Shown here in pieces: positions 55,024 to 64,000 of a DNA stretch of 64,000 nt. How positions within the stretch are numbered: the first letter of the stretch is position 1; every line of letters starts with the position of its first letter. The notes below the pieces were generated by a model. It worked only from the letters and a program-made list of their open reading frames with translations. It was not told the DNA's origin and made no database searches. This DNA comes from Staphylococcus borealis. GTDB lineage: Bacteria; Bacillota; Bacilli; Staphylococcales; Staphylococcaceae. The stretch lies in the NCBI RefSeq assembly GCF_001224225.1, contig NZ_CUEE01000001.1:310001-374000 (forward strand). Reading direction: 5' to 3'. A program made the translations under genes and the position numbers.

Positions 55024-55494
55024 TTAGTTTTGATTAAAATTATATAATTCATAACCTTTGTCTTTAGCATATTCAATGGCTAAAATTTCTAAAACGTTGA
55101 TGAATGCTGGTTCATTCTTAACATTGACATATTGGAATTTCAAATTGTAATCTTCAGCTGTAATTGATTTTATATCGTCTACATTGACCCCTTTTTGTTG
55201 TGCTAAGCCTTTTTTAAATTTAGTCGTCCCTACACCTGATTTTAAATTATATTGACCTAATTTATTAAATAAATCCTTAGTAATTAGTTGATAACCTGTA
55301 GAGTAACCACCAGTTTGTCCAACGAAAATAGGCGTTTTCTTATCAAAAATAACATAAACGCCAAATTTATCTTGAACCTTTTCACGGTCTTCTTTACTAA
55401 ATGTTAGCGCGCTATCTTTATCATATTTAAATAATTTCTTAAGTTGCTTCTTATTATCTTCTTTAATTTGATCTAATTGTTTACTGCCTTTCAT
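55024..55494 (-). CDS. GIY-YIG domain protein
   Basis: The product has about 156 residues. A GIY-YIG nuclease-like core begins at FGVYVIFDKKTPIFVGQTGG near residue 45; the usual GIY reads GVY and YIG reads FVG. Downstream are LNLKFQYV-like segments and a conserved EILAIEYAKDKG. Whether it is an active nuclease is not clear. No restriction, mobile or repair genes are adjacent. GGGAGG precedes the ATG at 55494. Confidence 0.75.
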   Translation of the reverse strand: MKGSKQLDQIKEDNKKQLKKLFKYDKDSALTFSKEDREKVQDKFGVYVIFDKKTPIFVGQTGGYSTGYQLITKDLFNKLGQYNLKSGVGTTKFKKGLAQQKGVNVDDIKSITAEDYNLKFQYVNVKNEPAFINVLEILAIEYAKDKGYELYNFNQN

Positions 55495-55768
55495 AATTGA
55501 AAATCCTCCCATACAGAACTCGTTTAATATCATTCGTTAAGCAATGTTTCTATTTGCATAACATATACCCTTTCACAATGCTTTGAAACGCATCGTCTAA
55601 ATCATCGTACACGATATTTCAGAATTTTCATATCAGTTTAATTTTTATACGTTATTTACATCTTTAATGTAAATACATGTTTATTTATGTATTTATATAA
55701 TCTATAATTAGATATTATGTTTCTATAAAATGATTAGATTCTTCTATAGATGTTAGGGGAGAACAATT

Positions 55769-56317
55769 TTGAATGATAAAGACTTACGGGTAATTAAGAC
55801 CAAAAAAGCATTAACAGATAGTCTATATTCGTTGCTAGAAGAAGAAGCATTTTCAACTATAACGGTAAATATGATTTGCAAAAATGCTGGTGTGCATCGC
55901 ACGACGTTTTACAAACACTTTTATGATAAATTCGAATTATTAAATCAGCTATTGAAATTAACACATGATGATTATTTTGCGACTGACATTAAAGAACGTT
56001 TGAATAATCCTTTTCAAACACTAGCCAATACATTTAATAAAGAAGAAATATCTAGAATTGAACATAAACAATTCAATGATAAAGCATTTTATGAAGCGCG
56101 CAATAACTATTTGATTGAAATCATGCAGAACGACTTCAAAGCAAACATGCATCGCATTACTGTTGACGGTGTCGTTCCTAAGAGTTTAGTATTCTATGTC
56201 TTCGGTTCCGTGCTAAATGCATTTATGGATTGGAAAAAGGATGAAAATGTAGAAATCAAACCTAAGCAAATGGACCAAATTTTTCATAAACTTATCAATG
56301 TCAAAGCACACGATTAA
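55769..56317 (+). CDS. TetR-family regulator
   Basis: The protein has 182 residues with an N-terminal TetR helix-turn-helix: AFSTITVNMICKNAGVHRTTFYKHFYDKFELL (residues 27-58). The C-terminal part is of the type that binds small molecules or partners with dihydroxyacetone kinase-like regulators. TTG start after GGGGAG. Its targets are not evident; the following VOC gene has its own upstream region. Confidence 0.88.
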   Translation: MNDKDLRVIKTKKALTDSLYSLLEEEAFSTITVNMICKNAGVHRTTFYKHFYDKFELLNQLLKLTHDDYFATDIKERLNNPFQTLANTFNKEEISRIEHKQFNDKAFYEARNNYLIEIMQNDFKANMHRITVDGVVPKSLVFYVFGSVLNAFMDWKKDENVEIKPKQMDQIFHKLINVKAHD

Positions 56318-56321
56318 ATCA

Positions 56322-56364
56322 ACATGAGGAAGTAGGCATCAAAGCTACTTCTTCATGTTTTTTA
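56322..56364 (+). terminator. Terminator of the TetR gene
   Basis: AACATGAGGAAGTAG pairs with CTACTTCTTCATGTT, then a T-run follows. Confidence 0.93.
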
Positions 56365-56449
56365 TAGTCGTCAATAGGTATTAATCGCTATTTATTATAA
56401 ATCAATATATAATGGCATTGGTTATAAACTAATAAAAAGGGGTTAAATC

Positions 56450-56899
56450 ATGACTGAATTATTTCCATATTTAGCATTCGAAAATGCAAAAGAGGCAATA
56501 TCCTATTACGAGGACGTCTTTGGCGCTACAAACGTTAAAAGATTAGACATTAGCGAAGCACAAGCAGAACAATTTGGCATGACGAAAGAACAAGCTGCGG
56601 ACGCTACTATGCACGCAGAATTCGAAGTATTAGGCGTCAAAATCTTATGTTCCGATTCATTTGGACGTGTAGAGAATATTAATAATGGTATTTCACTGCT
56701 TATCGATTTCGATGTCAATGATCATAACGATTCAGATAAAGTTCAACAATTTTACGATAAAATTAAAAATCACGACTCTGTAAACATCGAAATGCCGCTT
56801 AAAGAACAATTCTGGGGTGGAAAAATGGGTGCCTTCACTGATAAATATGGCGTACGATGGATGTTACACGGGCAAGATTACACACAACTTAATTCATAA
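56450..56899 (+). CDS. VOC-family protein (PhnB/YjdN-like)
   Basis: The protein has 149 residues and one VOC unit of the PhnB/DUF1338-like kind: LFPYLAFENAKEAISYYEDVFGA at the start, MHAEFEVLGVKILCSDSFG near residue 50 and WGGKMGAFTDKYGVRWMLHG near 124. The family has no settled activity. AAAAGGGG precedes the ATG. Confidence 0.85.
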   Translation: MTELFPYLAFENAKEAISYYEDVFGATNVKRLDISEAQAEQFGMTKEQAADATMHAEFEVLGVKILCSDSFGRVENINNGISLLIDFDVNDHNDSDKVQQFYDKIKNHDSVNIEMPLKEQFWGGKMGAFTDKYGVRWMLHGQDYTQLNS

Positions 56900-56959
56900 T
56901 CCACATCACTTTCTGTTTTATTTCATTAACAATGCGCTGTAATAGAATCTATAATATAA

Positions 56960-57002
56960 GGGAGTGGGACTGAATTCTTTTTAAATTCATCGTCCCACTC
57001 CC
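56960..57002. terminator. Short repeat-type terminator hairpin
   Basis: GGGAGTGGGACTGAATT pairs with AATTCATCGTCCCACTCCC. It lies between the convergent VOC gene and rocA. Confidence 0.85.
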
Positions 57003-57032
57003 AGCTTTATATTTATAAAATGTTTTTTGATC

Positions 57033-58577
57033 TTAGAACATTTCTGAAACGACTTTTTGTTCTAAGAAGTTTAATAAGTAGTCTGGACTACCTGTTTTGG
57101 CATCTGTACCAGACATTTTGAAGCCACCAAATGGATGATAACCTACAACTGCTGCAGTACATCCACGGTTAAGGTATAAGTTACCTACATCGAATTCATT
57201 CACTGCTTTAATCCAGTTCTCACGATTATTCGTAATCACTGCACCTGTTAAACCATAGTCTGTATCATTCGCAATTTCAATTGCTTCTTCGAAATTATCA
57301 AATTTAGTAAAGCCAACCACCGGACCAAAGATTTCTTCTTGCATTACTTGGTCAGATGATTTTAATCCTGAAATAATGGTTGGTTTAATGAAGTAACCTG
57401 TTGAATCATCAGCTTCGCCGCCAATTTCAATTTTACCTTCTTTACCACCAATTTCGATATATTTTTTAATTTTGTCGAATTGTTTTTTATTAATTACAGG
57501 ACCCATAAATGTATTATCTACAGTATTGCCAACTGTTAATTCTTTTGTTAATGCTACTGCTTTTTCTAAGACTTCATCATAAACTGAACTGTGTACGATA
57601 GCACGTGAACATGCTGAGCATTTTTGGCCAGAGAAGCCAAATGCTGACGTTACGATTGACTCTGCAGCTAAATCCGTATCAATATTTTCATCAACGACAA
57701 TCGCATCTTTACCGCCCATTTCTGCAATAACACGTTTTAAGAATGTTTGGCCTTCTTGAACCACTGCACTACGTTCATAAATACGTGTACCAGTTGCACG
57801 AGAACCTGTGAACGTAACAAAGTGTGTATGCACAGAATCAACTAAATAGTCACCAATTTCTTTAGGATCACCAGGTACAAAGTTGACAACACCTTTAGGA
57901 AGACCTGCTTCTTCTAAAATTTCAATTAATTTATACGCAGTTAATACTGTATCTTCAGCAGGTTTCAATAGAACTGTATTACCAGCTACTACTGGTGCTA
58001 ATGTTGTACCAGCCATGATCGCAAATGGGAAGTTCCAAGGTGGAATCGTTACACCTGTACCAATTGATTTATAGAAGTACTTGTTATGTTCCCCTTCACG
58101 GTCTAATACCGGTTTACCATCTGCTAATTCCATCATTGAACGTGCATAGTATTCGATAAAGTCGATACCTTCAGCCGCATCGCCTACTGCTTCATCCCAA
58201 GGTTTACCTGCTTCGTATACCATAACCGCAGAAATTTCTTCTTTACGACGACGAATAATTGCTGCTACACGTAATAATAATTCTGCACGATCTTTATGTG
58301 ACCATTGACGCCACGCTTTATATGCTTTATTTGAAGATTCAAATGCTTTATCAACATCTTCCTTAGTTGCTTTAGATACTTTAGCAATTAATTCCGATGT
58401 ATTAGCTGGATTAATTGAATCAAATGTATCATCTTTAGTAATGTGCTCACCGTCAATCACAATTGGAAGTGTTTGACCAAATTCACTTTTAACTTGTTCT
58501 AACGTTTTTTGAAATCTTTCTACATTTTCTTGTACTGAAAAATCAATCCCAGGTTCATTTTTGAAAGGTACTACCAT
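57033..58577 (-). CDS. rocA: 1-Pyrroline-5-carboxylate dehydrogenase
   Basis: The protein has 514 residues, the usual RocA length. ITIP-like [24 protein letters not shown] near residue 176, the glutamate in [14 protein letters not shown] near 286 and the nucleophile in [15 protein letters not shown] near 320 mark the active site. It oxidises the proline breakdown product to glutamate using NAD+. A good cre site lies at 58691-58704, in agreement with CcpA repression of proline use. The rest of 58578-58856 shows no gene. Confidence 0.95.
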   Translation of the reverse strand: MVVPFKNEPGIDFSVQENVERFQKTLEQVKSEFGQTLPIVIDGEHITKDDTFDSINPANTSELIAKVSKATKEDVDKAFESSNKAYKAWRQWSHKDRAELLLRVAAIIRRRKEEISAVMVYEAGKPWDEAVGDAAEGIDFIEYYARSMMELADGKPVLDREGEHNKYFYKSIGTGVTIPPWNFPFAIMAGTTLAPVVAGNTVLLKPAEDTVLTAYKLIEILEEAGLPKGVVNFVPGDPKEIGDYLVDSVHTHFVTFTGSRATGTRIYERSAVVQEGQTFLKRVIAEMGGKDAIVVDENIDTDLAAESIVTSAFGFSGQKCSACSRAIVHSSVYDEVLEKAVALTKELTVGNTVDNTFMGPVINKKQFDKIKKYIEIGGKEGKIEIGGEADDSTGYFIKPTIISGLKSSDQVMQEEIFGPVVGFTKFDNFEEAIEIANDTDYGLTGAVITNNRENWIKAVNEFDVGNLYLNRGCTAAVVGYHPFGGFKMSGTDAKTGSPDYLLNFLEQKVVSEMF

Positions 58578-58690
58578 TCTTAATTACCCCCTATGTATTT
58601 GTAAGAATTATAAAAATCAGTAAAACATTGACTTACTTAAAATGATAATTTGTATCATTAATTTCATTCTACTATGCTTCGGGTTATTTT

Positions 58691-58704
58691 TGCAATCGCT
58701 TACA
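58691..58704. promoter_or_regulatory. cre site upstream of rocA
   Basis: TGCAATCGCTTACA fits WTGNAANCGNWNNCW at all conserved positions, 114 bases before rocA. Confidence 0.65.
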
Positions 58705-58856
58705 TACATATTATCTGAAAAGTTTTAATTATTAGTCAGATGTGGTGTTTCACTCAAAACACATGCAAACGATATTATTATAATTTTATATTTTTATAAA
58801 AATAAAGTATAATAAATTTACACAAATTAACGACATCAAGAAAAGGAAGTACACAA

Positions 58857-59807
58857 ATGAAAGCATTAATTACAGGCGGAGCAGGATTTATTGGCTCACA
58901 TGTAGCCGAACATTTTGTTAAGCAAAATATCGAGGTACATGTTATCGATAATTTAAGTTCAGGATACTTACATAATATTCCCTTTGTTAATAAAGAACAT
59001 ATTTACGTTAAGGATATCACCGATTTTGAGTTTGTAACGCAATTAATACGTCAAGAGCAATTTGATTATGTTATTCATTTAGCAGCCATGGTGAGTGTTG
59101 TTGAAACAATTGAGAAGCCATCTTTATCTAATCAAATTAATATTGATGCCACAGTTCATCTTTTAGAAACCATTCGAACGTACAATAAGCAAATTAAAAA
59201 ATTCATATTTGCCTCATCGGCAGCCATTTACGGTGATCTACCAAGTTTACCTAAATCCGTTTCTCACTCTAAACCATCGCCATTATCTCCATATGCAATA
59301 CAGAAATACGCTGGAGAGCAGTATGCTAAGATTTATCATCATTTATATGATATGCCCTGCGCTTGTCTCAGATTCTTTAATGTTTATGGTCCAAGACAAA
59401 ATCCTAACTCGGATTATTCAGGTGTCATCTCAATAATGAATCATAAATTTACGCATCAGACTGAATTTACTTACTATGGTGATGGTGAACAAACTCGTGA
59501 TTTTGTTTACATTGATGATTTAATTGCCGCTATGTGGCTTGTGCTGAATACTCCAGCAACAAGTGGTTCAATATTCAATGTAGGTACGGGCATACAAACA
59601 AATCTGAAAGCAGTTTTTAAAGCGTTTGAAAAGGGCTTCAATTACAGTATCCCATACCAATTTAAAGCACCAAGACTTGGAGATATTAAACATTCTTGTG
59701 CTGACATTACACCACTTGAATCATTGGGTTATCATCCTCAATATGATATAGCTAAAGGCATTCAATCTTATTTGGCATATAACAAAGAACATAAAGTAAA
59801 ATTATAA
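58857..59807 (+). CDS. NAD-dependent epimerase/dehydratase (GalE-like, extended SDR)
   Basis: The protein has 316 residues: the NAD motif ALITGGAGFIGSHVAEHF at the start, FASSAAIYG near residue 118, the catalytic YxxxK in SPYAIQKYAGEQY near 144, and FNVYGPRQNP near 171. It probably epimerises a UDP-sugar for wall or capsule precursors. GAAAAGGAAG precedes the ATG. It lies next to the teichoic acid-related gene but on the opposite strand. Confidence 0.88.
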   Translation: MKALITGGAGFIGSHVAEHFVKQNIEVHVIDNLSSGYLHNIPFVNKEHIYVKDITDFEFVTQLIRQEQFDYVIHLAAMVSVVETIEKPSLSNQINIDATVHLLETIRTYNKQIKKFIFASSAAIYGDLPSLPKSVSHSKPSPLSPYAIQKYAGEQYAKIYHHLYDMPCACLRFFNVYGPRQNPNSDYSGVISIMNHKFTHQTEFTYYGDGEQTRDFVYIDDLIAAMWLVLNTPATSGSIFNVGTGIQTNLKAVFKAFEKGFNYSIPYQFKAPRLGDIKHSCADITPLESLGYHPQYDIAKGIQSYLAYNKEHKVKL

Positions 59808-59887
59808 AAGCATCGACTCAGATAAATTAAAAGCATCTTGTTGCAAATGCCCTTTTAATTCAGTCAACTACTGTCAATATATTTGTA

Positions 59888-59929
59888 GGGAGTGGGACAG
59901 AATTCTTTTGAATTCGTCGTCCCACTCCC
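59888..59929. terminator. Short repeat-type terminator hairpin
   Basis: GGGAGTGGGACAGAATT pairs with AATTCGTCGTCCCACTCCC. It lies between the convergent epimerase and polymerase genes. Just before it, AATTCAGTCAACTACTG looks like a remnant of the long repeat's left part. Confidence 0.85.
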
Positions 59930-60050
59930 TTCTTATCGTTCTATTAACCCCATGAAATTATTACTTACTTTATCCCAATCATGATTGTTACACATTCAAA
60001 TGCTTTTAGGATTAGGAATTTTTAAGTTCAATAGATATTGTATTTACTGA

Positions 60051-62555
60051 TTATTTTAGAAGGTTATAGAACTCTTCTATCGCTAATTGATTGTATTCTT
60101 GAGCGTTAAACGTCTCATAATTGGGTGTTTGATGTTTGATAAAACGCTCTAAGCCGTGCTTAATATCATTGACATCATGACTCACTAACATCCCATACTT
60201 ACCATTGTTTAATACATAACGATTCGCAATGATATCCGATGCCAATACATTCATACCAAGTGATAGTGCTTCAAGTAGAACCATTGATTGGCCTTCATAA
60301 TAAGACGTTAACGATAAAACATCTGCTTGTTTCATAATATAGAATGGATTTTTTCGTTGTCCTAATAAAAAGACATGTTGTTCTAACTTCAACTTACGAA
60401 TTTGTTGTTCTAATTTATGTCTTAATGGACCTTCTCCCATAATATATAATTTCGTATTAGGATAATGCACGATAACCTTGCCAACCGCTTCAATTAATAA
60501 ATCAAACCCTTTTTCAGGTGATAAACGGCCAACCGACACAATTTTAAAATCATCCTCTTTAAAAGGTACCGACGTCACTTTCCCTTTATTCACACCGACG
60601 AGCACCGGTACATTATTTTTCTCAAATTGGTCAGCATTATCTAACATGGATTGCGATATTTTACTTAAATTAATCGTGTTTCTTGACGCTACAAATTTCT
60701 TATTTAATGCTTTTTTAGCAATATTGTGCATATTTTGTTCTTTTGATGCATCAGAAACACATACCAGTTTATCAAATTGATCATACAATGTGATCAAACC
60801 TTTTAAATTTTGATAATGCGGTTTCACACCGTTGACGATTTTCTCCATGTCCGCTTTGATATCACTATGAAGGTAGACCAATTTACGTTTAGCAGTCGTA
60901 GCTAAAATAAGATTCGCCCAAAACATAGAATACCCACTGAAATCTATCGCATAATCAAATTGACTTTCACCTAATATTTTACGCATCTCACGTTCATATA
61001 CATGTTTTGGATATAAGAAACGTTCTAATGCACTTATTAGCCCTCGTTGTCTGACGAAGTCTACTTTATACGTCTCTTTTAACGACGCTGCTAATGGGCC
61101 AACTCTTAAAATAATTCTTACATTTTGGTTAACATTATTCAGGTTATTCAAGATTTCTTCATTATTACTTCGATTCGTAAATAGCGTAACGTCATATTGA
61201 TTGTAATCAATATTCTCTAATAAATTGATAACAGAAGAGGTAATACCATTATTTTTCATCCCACCAGGATAAATTAATAGTCGTTTTTTAGCACATTTCT
61301 TTTTCTTTTTACGCTTATGTTTTGAGGTGAATACGCGCTCAATCACCTTGTCAGTAACATTTCCATCATCTAGATACGCATACGTGTTTTTAAACGTTTG
61401 ATAGTTATGTTGCACCTTACTTAATTGATATGTTTTTTGTTGTATCGCTTGCACAACATCATCAATGGTATGCACAACCGGTCCCGGTAAATCCTGAGCA
61501 TTGATATACATTCCTCTTTCAAATTGATATGCTTCGTAGTCAGGTGTATAAAAGACAATGGGTTTATTTGTGACTAAATAATCAAAGAAGATACTTGAAT
61601 AATCCGTTATCATTAAATCAACAAATGTTAATATTTCATTTGTATCAAAATAATCTGGAATAAGATAAGGTTTTAGTGCTTCATTTTTAATTGCTTTTTT
61701 ATAAATAAATGGATGTACCTTTACTAATACTTGATAATCGAGATGATGTTTTAATTTTTCAACTTCTTCGACAATATGATTTAAACTTTCCTCAGGCGTG
61801 TTGACATCATCCCCTCTCCAAGTAGGACAATATAACAATACTTTCTCATCAGTAATATCAATGTATGATCTTAATTCATTAATAAGCATTTTTGAATCAC
61901 TATTCAATGTGAGATCGATTCTTGGATACCCAATTTCTAAAATTTGCCCACCATAAATATTGTCCAATCTAAATGCCCTTTCAAAAATGTCTGACGTATG
62001 GCGATTAGGACTTATGATATAATCACTCGATAAAAAGTTTTTAATAATATTTTGCGAACCACGTAAGCCATTTTCAAGGTCTAGACCCATATATTTGAGT
62101 GGCGTACCGTGCCATGTGTTCACATAAATTTGATCAGGCTTTTTAATGAAATAGGCTGGAAACGTTGAGTTGTTAATTAGATACTTACATTCGGTTAGTG
62201 CCCTTATATACTCTGGAGATTCTTTAATCACGAATTCAATATTTTTATATTTCTCAAATTTCTTTTTATAAAATTCTAACGTTTCGGTAGTGTCGACGAC
62301 CCATTTATGCGTATATTTACGGTATTTGGGATGATGAATCAAACGTTTAAAGATAGCATATGGACTATCTGTAATACTCTTCCCATCTCTTACTTGATAT
62401 AGAATATCGTGTTGTTTAACTTTATTCGCTTCATAATTGTGCGCATAACGCATTATTTTACGTGTATAAGCTGAGTTATTTCTTCTTTGTAAAGGCGTCG
62501 TTATAAATTTAAATTTACGACGACTTTGATTTTGTAAAAATGTCTTCAGTGCCAT
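60051..62555 (-). CDS. Fusion of CDP-glycerol glycerophosphotransferase-like and GT4 glycosyltransferase domains
   Basis: The product has about 834 residues. The N-terminal half is TagF-like: NTWHGTPLKYMGLDLE near residue 165, LLYCPTWRGDD near 260 and LMITDYSSIFFDYL near 335. A basic linker (KHKRKKKKKCAKKR) near 432 leads into a GT-B/GT4 enzyme with SVGRLSPEKGFDLLIEAV near 690 and YYEGQSMVLLEALSLG near 765. It may both polymerise and glycosylate a teichoic acid. I chose the ATG at 62555, eight bases after AAAGGA. The domain order is clear; the actual polymer is not. Confidence 0.85.
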   Translation of the reverse strand: MALKTFLQNQSRRKFKFITTPLQRRNNSAYTRKIMRYAHNYEANKVKQHDILYQVRDGKSITDSPYAIFKRLIHHPKYRKYTHKWVVDTTETLEFYKKKFEKYKNIEFVIKESPEYIRALTECKYLINNSTFPAYFIKKPDQIYVNTWHGTPLKYMGLDLENGLRGSQNIIKNFLSSDYIISPNRHTSDIFERAFRLDNIYGGQILEIGYPRIDLTLNSDSKMLINELRSYIDITDEKVLLYCPTWRGDDVNTPEESLNHIVEEVEKLKHHLDYQVLVKVHPFIYKKAIKNEALKPYLIPDYFDTNEILTFVDLMITDYSSIFFDYLVTNKPIVFYTPDYEAYQFERGMYINAQDLPGPVVHTIDDVVQAIQQKTYQLSKVQHNYQTFKNTYAYLDDGNVTDKVIERVFTSKHKRKKKKKCAKKRLLIYPGGMKNNGITSSVINLLENIDYNQYDVTLFTNRSNNEEILNNLNNVNQNVRIILRVGPLAASLKETYKVDFVRQRGLISALERFLYPKHVYEREMRKILGESQFDYAIDFSGYSMFWANLILATTAKRKLVYLHSDIKADMEKIVNGVKPHYQNLKGLITLYDQFDKLVCVSDASKEQNMHNIAKKALNKKFVASRNTINLSKISQSMLDNADQFEKNNVPVLVGVNKGKVTSVPFKEDDFKIVSVGRLSPEKGFDLLIEAVGKVIVHYPNTKLYIMGEGPLRHKLEQQIRKLKLEQHVFLLGQRKNPFYIMKQADVLSLTSYYEGQSMVLLEALSLGMNVLASDIIANRYVLNNGKYGMLVSHDVNDIKHGLERFIKHQTPNYETFNAQEYNQLAIEEFYNLLK

Positions 62556-62748
62556 ATTCATTTTCCTTTCTAAGTTGTATTTCATTCTCTTAAGTTGATG
62601 TCATAAAATGAATGTGTTGAATTACATTTTGATTCTTAAGTATGTATGGAGATGGACTCCAATATACAGTCTAAACATATTATATCATTTATTTATATTA
62701 TATATTATTAAAATAATGCGTTTTGTATATTAAATTTTTAGATAGAAA

Positions 62749-62779
62749 AACCTTTGAGCCACTGGACGACTCAAAGGTT
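62749..62779. terminator. Terminator of the O-acetyltransferase gene
   Basis: AACCTTTGAG pairs with CTCAAAGGTT around an 11-base loop. It lies downstream of the minus-strand acetyltransferase. Confidence 0.85.
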
Positions 62780-62803
62780 ATCTATACCTGATTGATGCCA
62801 TGA

Positions 62804-63379
62804 CTATTTAGGGGCATCTCTTTCATCAATTTCTCTTATTACTTTAGCAGGCACGCCCGCAACTAGGCTATTCGGTGGTACATCTTTAGTCACTACACTT
62901 CCAGCTGCAATAACTGAGCCATCACCAATCGTTACACCAGGTGTAACTACAACATTGCCTCCAAACCAAATGTCATTCCCAATTGTGATAGGCTGGGCCA
63001 ACTCTAAACCTGCATTACGTTCTTTAGGCGTTAATGGATGATGGGCAGTATAGAAGCCACAAGATGGACCTATAAATACATCATTACCAATCGTGATGCC
63101 ACCTCCATCCATGAAGTAACAATTACTATTAACAAAGATGTTCTTACCTAATTTAACATTCCACCCATAATCTGTATCGAAGGGACTATTAATTGTAATA
63201 TGCTCTAATTGGGCGCCAAATAATTCAGTTAAGATTGCTTGTCGTTTGCTATCATCACTTGGGCGTGTGTGATTAAAGTCATAACATAAATCTTTAGCTC
63301 GTATACGTTCTGCTTCTAAATCATTATCAAAATTCGCATCATACCATTGATGTGCTAACATTTTATCTTTCTCTGTCAT
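62804..63379 (-). CDS. Sugar O-acetyltransferase (maltose/galactoside type)
   Basis: The product has 191 residues: an N-terminal Mac domain ([26 protein letters not shown]) and a left-handed beta-helix of hexapeptide repeats, with the catalytic histidine in [16 protein letters not shown] near 115 and [27 protein letters not shown] near 138. It uses acetyl-CoA to acetylate sugars. ATG 63379 follows GAAGGTGAG. A GTG three codons earlier is possible. Confidence 0.92.
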   Translation of the reverse strand: MTEKDKMLAHQWYDANFDNDLEAERIRAKDLCYDFNHTRPSDDSKRQAILTELFGAQLEHITINSPFDTDYGWNVKLGKNIFVNSNCYFMDGGGITIGNDVFIGPSCGFYTAHHPLTPKERNAGLELAQPITIGNDIWFGGNVVVTPGVTIGDGSVIAAGSVVTKDVPPNSLVAGVPAKVIREIDERDAPK

Positions 63380-63498
63380 CGTACTCACTCACCTTCTTTC
63401 AATTATTATCATAAAGTTTAAACGAATCAAGACGCTTTTGCACTGAAATTCCCTTTCCATTAAAGAAATGCAGACTTTATGTCTAACAACCAAAAAGC

Positions 63499-63810
63499 CG
63501 GGAGTGAGACAACATTCTTTTTAAAAACGTCTCCAACCCCAGCTTGCTTTGCTTGTAGAATTTCTTAATGAAATTCTCTTTGCTGGGGCCCCAACCCCAG
63601 CTTGCTTTGCTTGTAGTATTTCTTAATGACACACTCTCTTTGCTTGGGGCCCCACTCCCAGCTTGCTTTGCTTGTAGAATTTCTTGATGAAATGCTCTTT
63701 GCTTGGGGCCCAGCTAGAACTGTGAAATGCATGGCTTAAGTGTCTTTTCAGTTCAGTCAGCCATGGCGAATTTCCAAAATAGCATTATTAGATTATATAT
63801 GTCCCAGACC
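63499..63810 (-). repeat. STAR-like long repeat with three tandem GGGGCCC modules
   Basis: In reverse orientation it has the terminator hairpin end, then three tandem units of about 58 bases (63537-63594, 63595-63653, 63656-63712), each with CAGCTTGCTTTGCTTGTAG and a GGGGCCC core, then the segment down to TATGTCCCAGACC. The second and third units have diverged (TTGCTTGGGGCCC). It lies between the SDR and the acetyltransferase genes. Confidence 0.88.
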
Positions 63811-63865
63811 ATAACCAGTGCTATAACCATGACATCCTAGACATTAAATATGATAAAACTTCCAT

Positions 63866-64000
63866 TTACGTTGTAATATAGTCGCCACCATTAACATGAA
63901 TAATTTGACCTGTGATATATGAGCTATCTGCATTTGTTGCAAGGAACACATAGGCTGGCGCAAGTTCTGCAGGTTGTCCACGTCTACCCATTGGTGTATT
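63866..64000 (-). CDS. Short-chain dehydrogenase, C-terminal end only
   Basis: The last 44 codons of a gene run in from beyond the window. PMGRRGQPAELAPAYVFLA and SSYITGQIIHVNGGDYI are the conserved C-terminal blocks of SDR oxidoreductases of the YghA/glucose-dehydrogenase type. The Rossmann start and catalytic residues lie outside the window. Confidence 0.87.
   Translation of the reverse strand, partial: NTPMGRRGQPAELAPAYVFLATNADSSYITGQIIHVNGGDYITT

Noticed and set aside
63537-63712. Tandem repeats that could look like a small CRISPR array
   Set aside because: The units are contiguous with no unique spacers, and they match the STAR-like intergenic repeats; no cas genes are present.
1-64000. 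Prophage, insertion sequence, integrase or plasmid-type genes
   Set aside because: None of the readable proteins is a transposase, integrase, phage or replication protein, and gene order looks like ordinary chromosome.

Overview
The window is chromosomal DNA of a Staphylococcus. It is AT-rich, and it carries sortase A, the cidR/cidABC locus, an SsaA-type CHAP protein, the mvaS/mvaA pair, class III fructose-bisphosphatase, an mhqR quinone-response locus and STAR-like intergenic repeats in an order typical of the genus. A tenI-thiOSGF thiazole cluster and a capBCAED poly-gamma-glutamate operon argue against S. aureus and for a coagulase-negative species. I cannot fix the species from the sequence alone. 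I saw no tRNA, rRNA, prophage, insertion sequence or CRISPR array.

Layout: 1-3.9 kb, thiamine-thiazole operon behind a repeat. 4-10 kb, DedA membrane protein, fbp, a CPA-type antiporter and a YkvI-like membrane protein. 10-16 kb, quinone/catechol defence (mhqR with two tandem ring-cleaving dioxygenases, an MhqD-like hydrolase, then catE), a zinc-binding lipoprotein and a frameshifted small acetyltransferase. 16-23.6 kb, PhnD-like lipoprotein, aldA, nitroreductase, ldhD, HAD phosphatase, srtA, GNAT. 23.7-28.4 kb, L-serine dehydratase operon with a PfoR-like membrane protein, and xylulokinase. 28.7-33.2 kb, poly-gamma-glutamate operon. 33.6-38.9 kb, a small unknown membrane protein, AraC regulator, EamA exporter, esterase, a second L-lactate dehydrogenase, thioredoxin-like protein, thioesterase. 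39-47.5 kb, alcohol dehydrogenase, LysE exporter, ptsG, cidCBA, cidR. 47.7-54.9 kb, YozE protein, CHAP amidase, mevalonate genes, ogt, YrhK-like protein, CorA. 55-64 kb, GIY-YIG protein, TetR regulator, VOC protein, rocA, sugar-nucleotide epimerase, a teichoic-acid polymerase/glycosyltransferase fusion, O-acetyltransferase and the end of an SDR gene.

A common theme is central and overflow carbon metabolism under redox and catabolite control. ldhD and adh each carry a perfect 18-bp Rex palindrome at the promoter. The serine dehydratase operon has a TGTGA-N6-TCACA site. cre-like sites precede aldA, the serine operon, ptsG, mvaS and rocA. ptsG glucose uptake, CidC pyruvate-to-acetate conversion and the two lactate dehydrogenases fit together as fermentation and overflow metabolism. 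A second theme is the cell surface: SrtA, CHAP amidase, poly-gamma-glutamate and teichoic acid.

The most striking non-coding feature is a modular family of intergenic repeats. There are six long copies, two of them at the window ends, and at least seven short copies that keep only the terminator hairpin. Two genes run into such a repeat and take their C-termini from it. No wholly new system stands out. The best leads are the repeat family, the leader region of ptsG, the paired MhqR operators, the A8 frameshift and the unknown small membrane gene divergent from the capsule operon.
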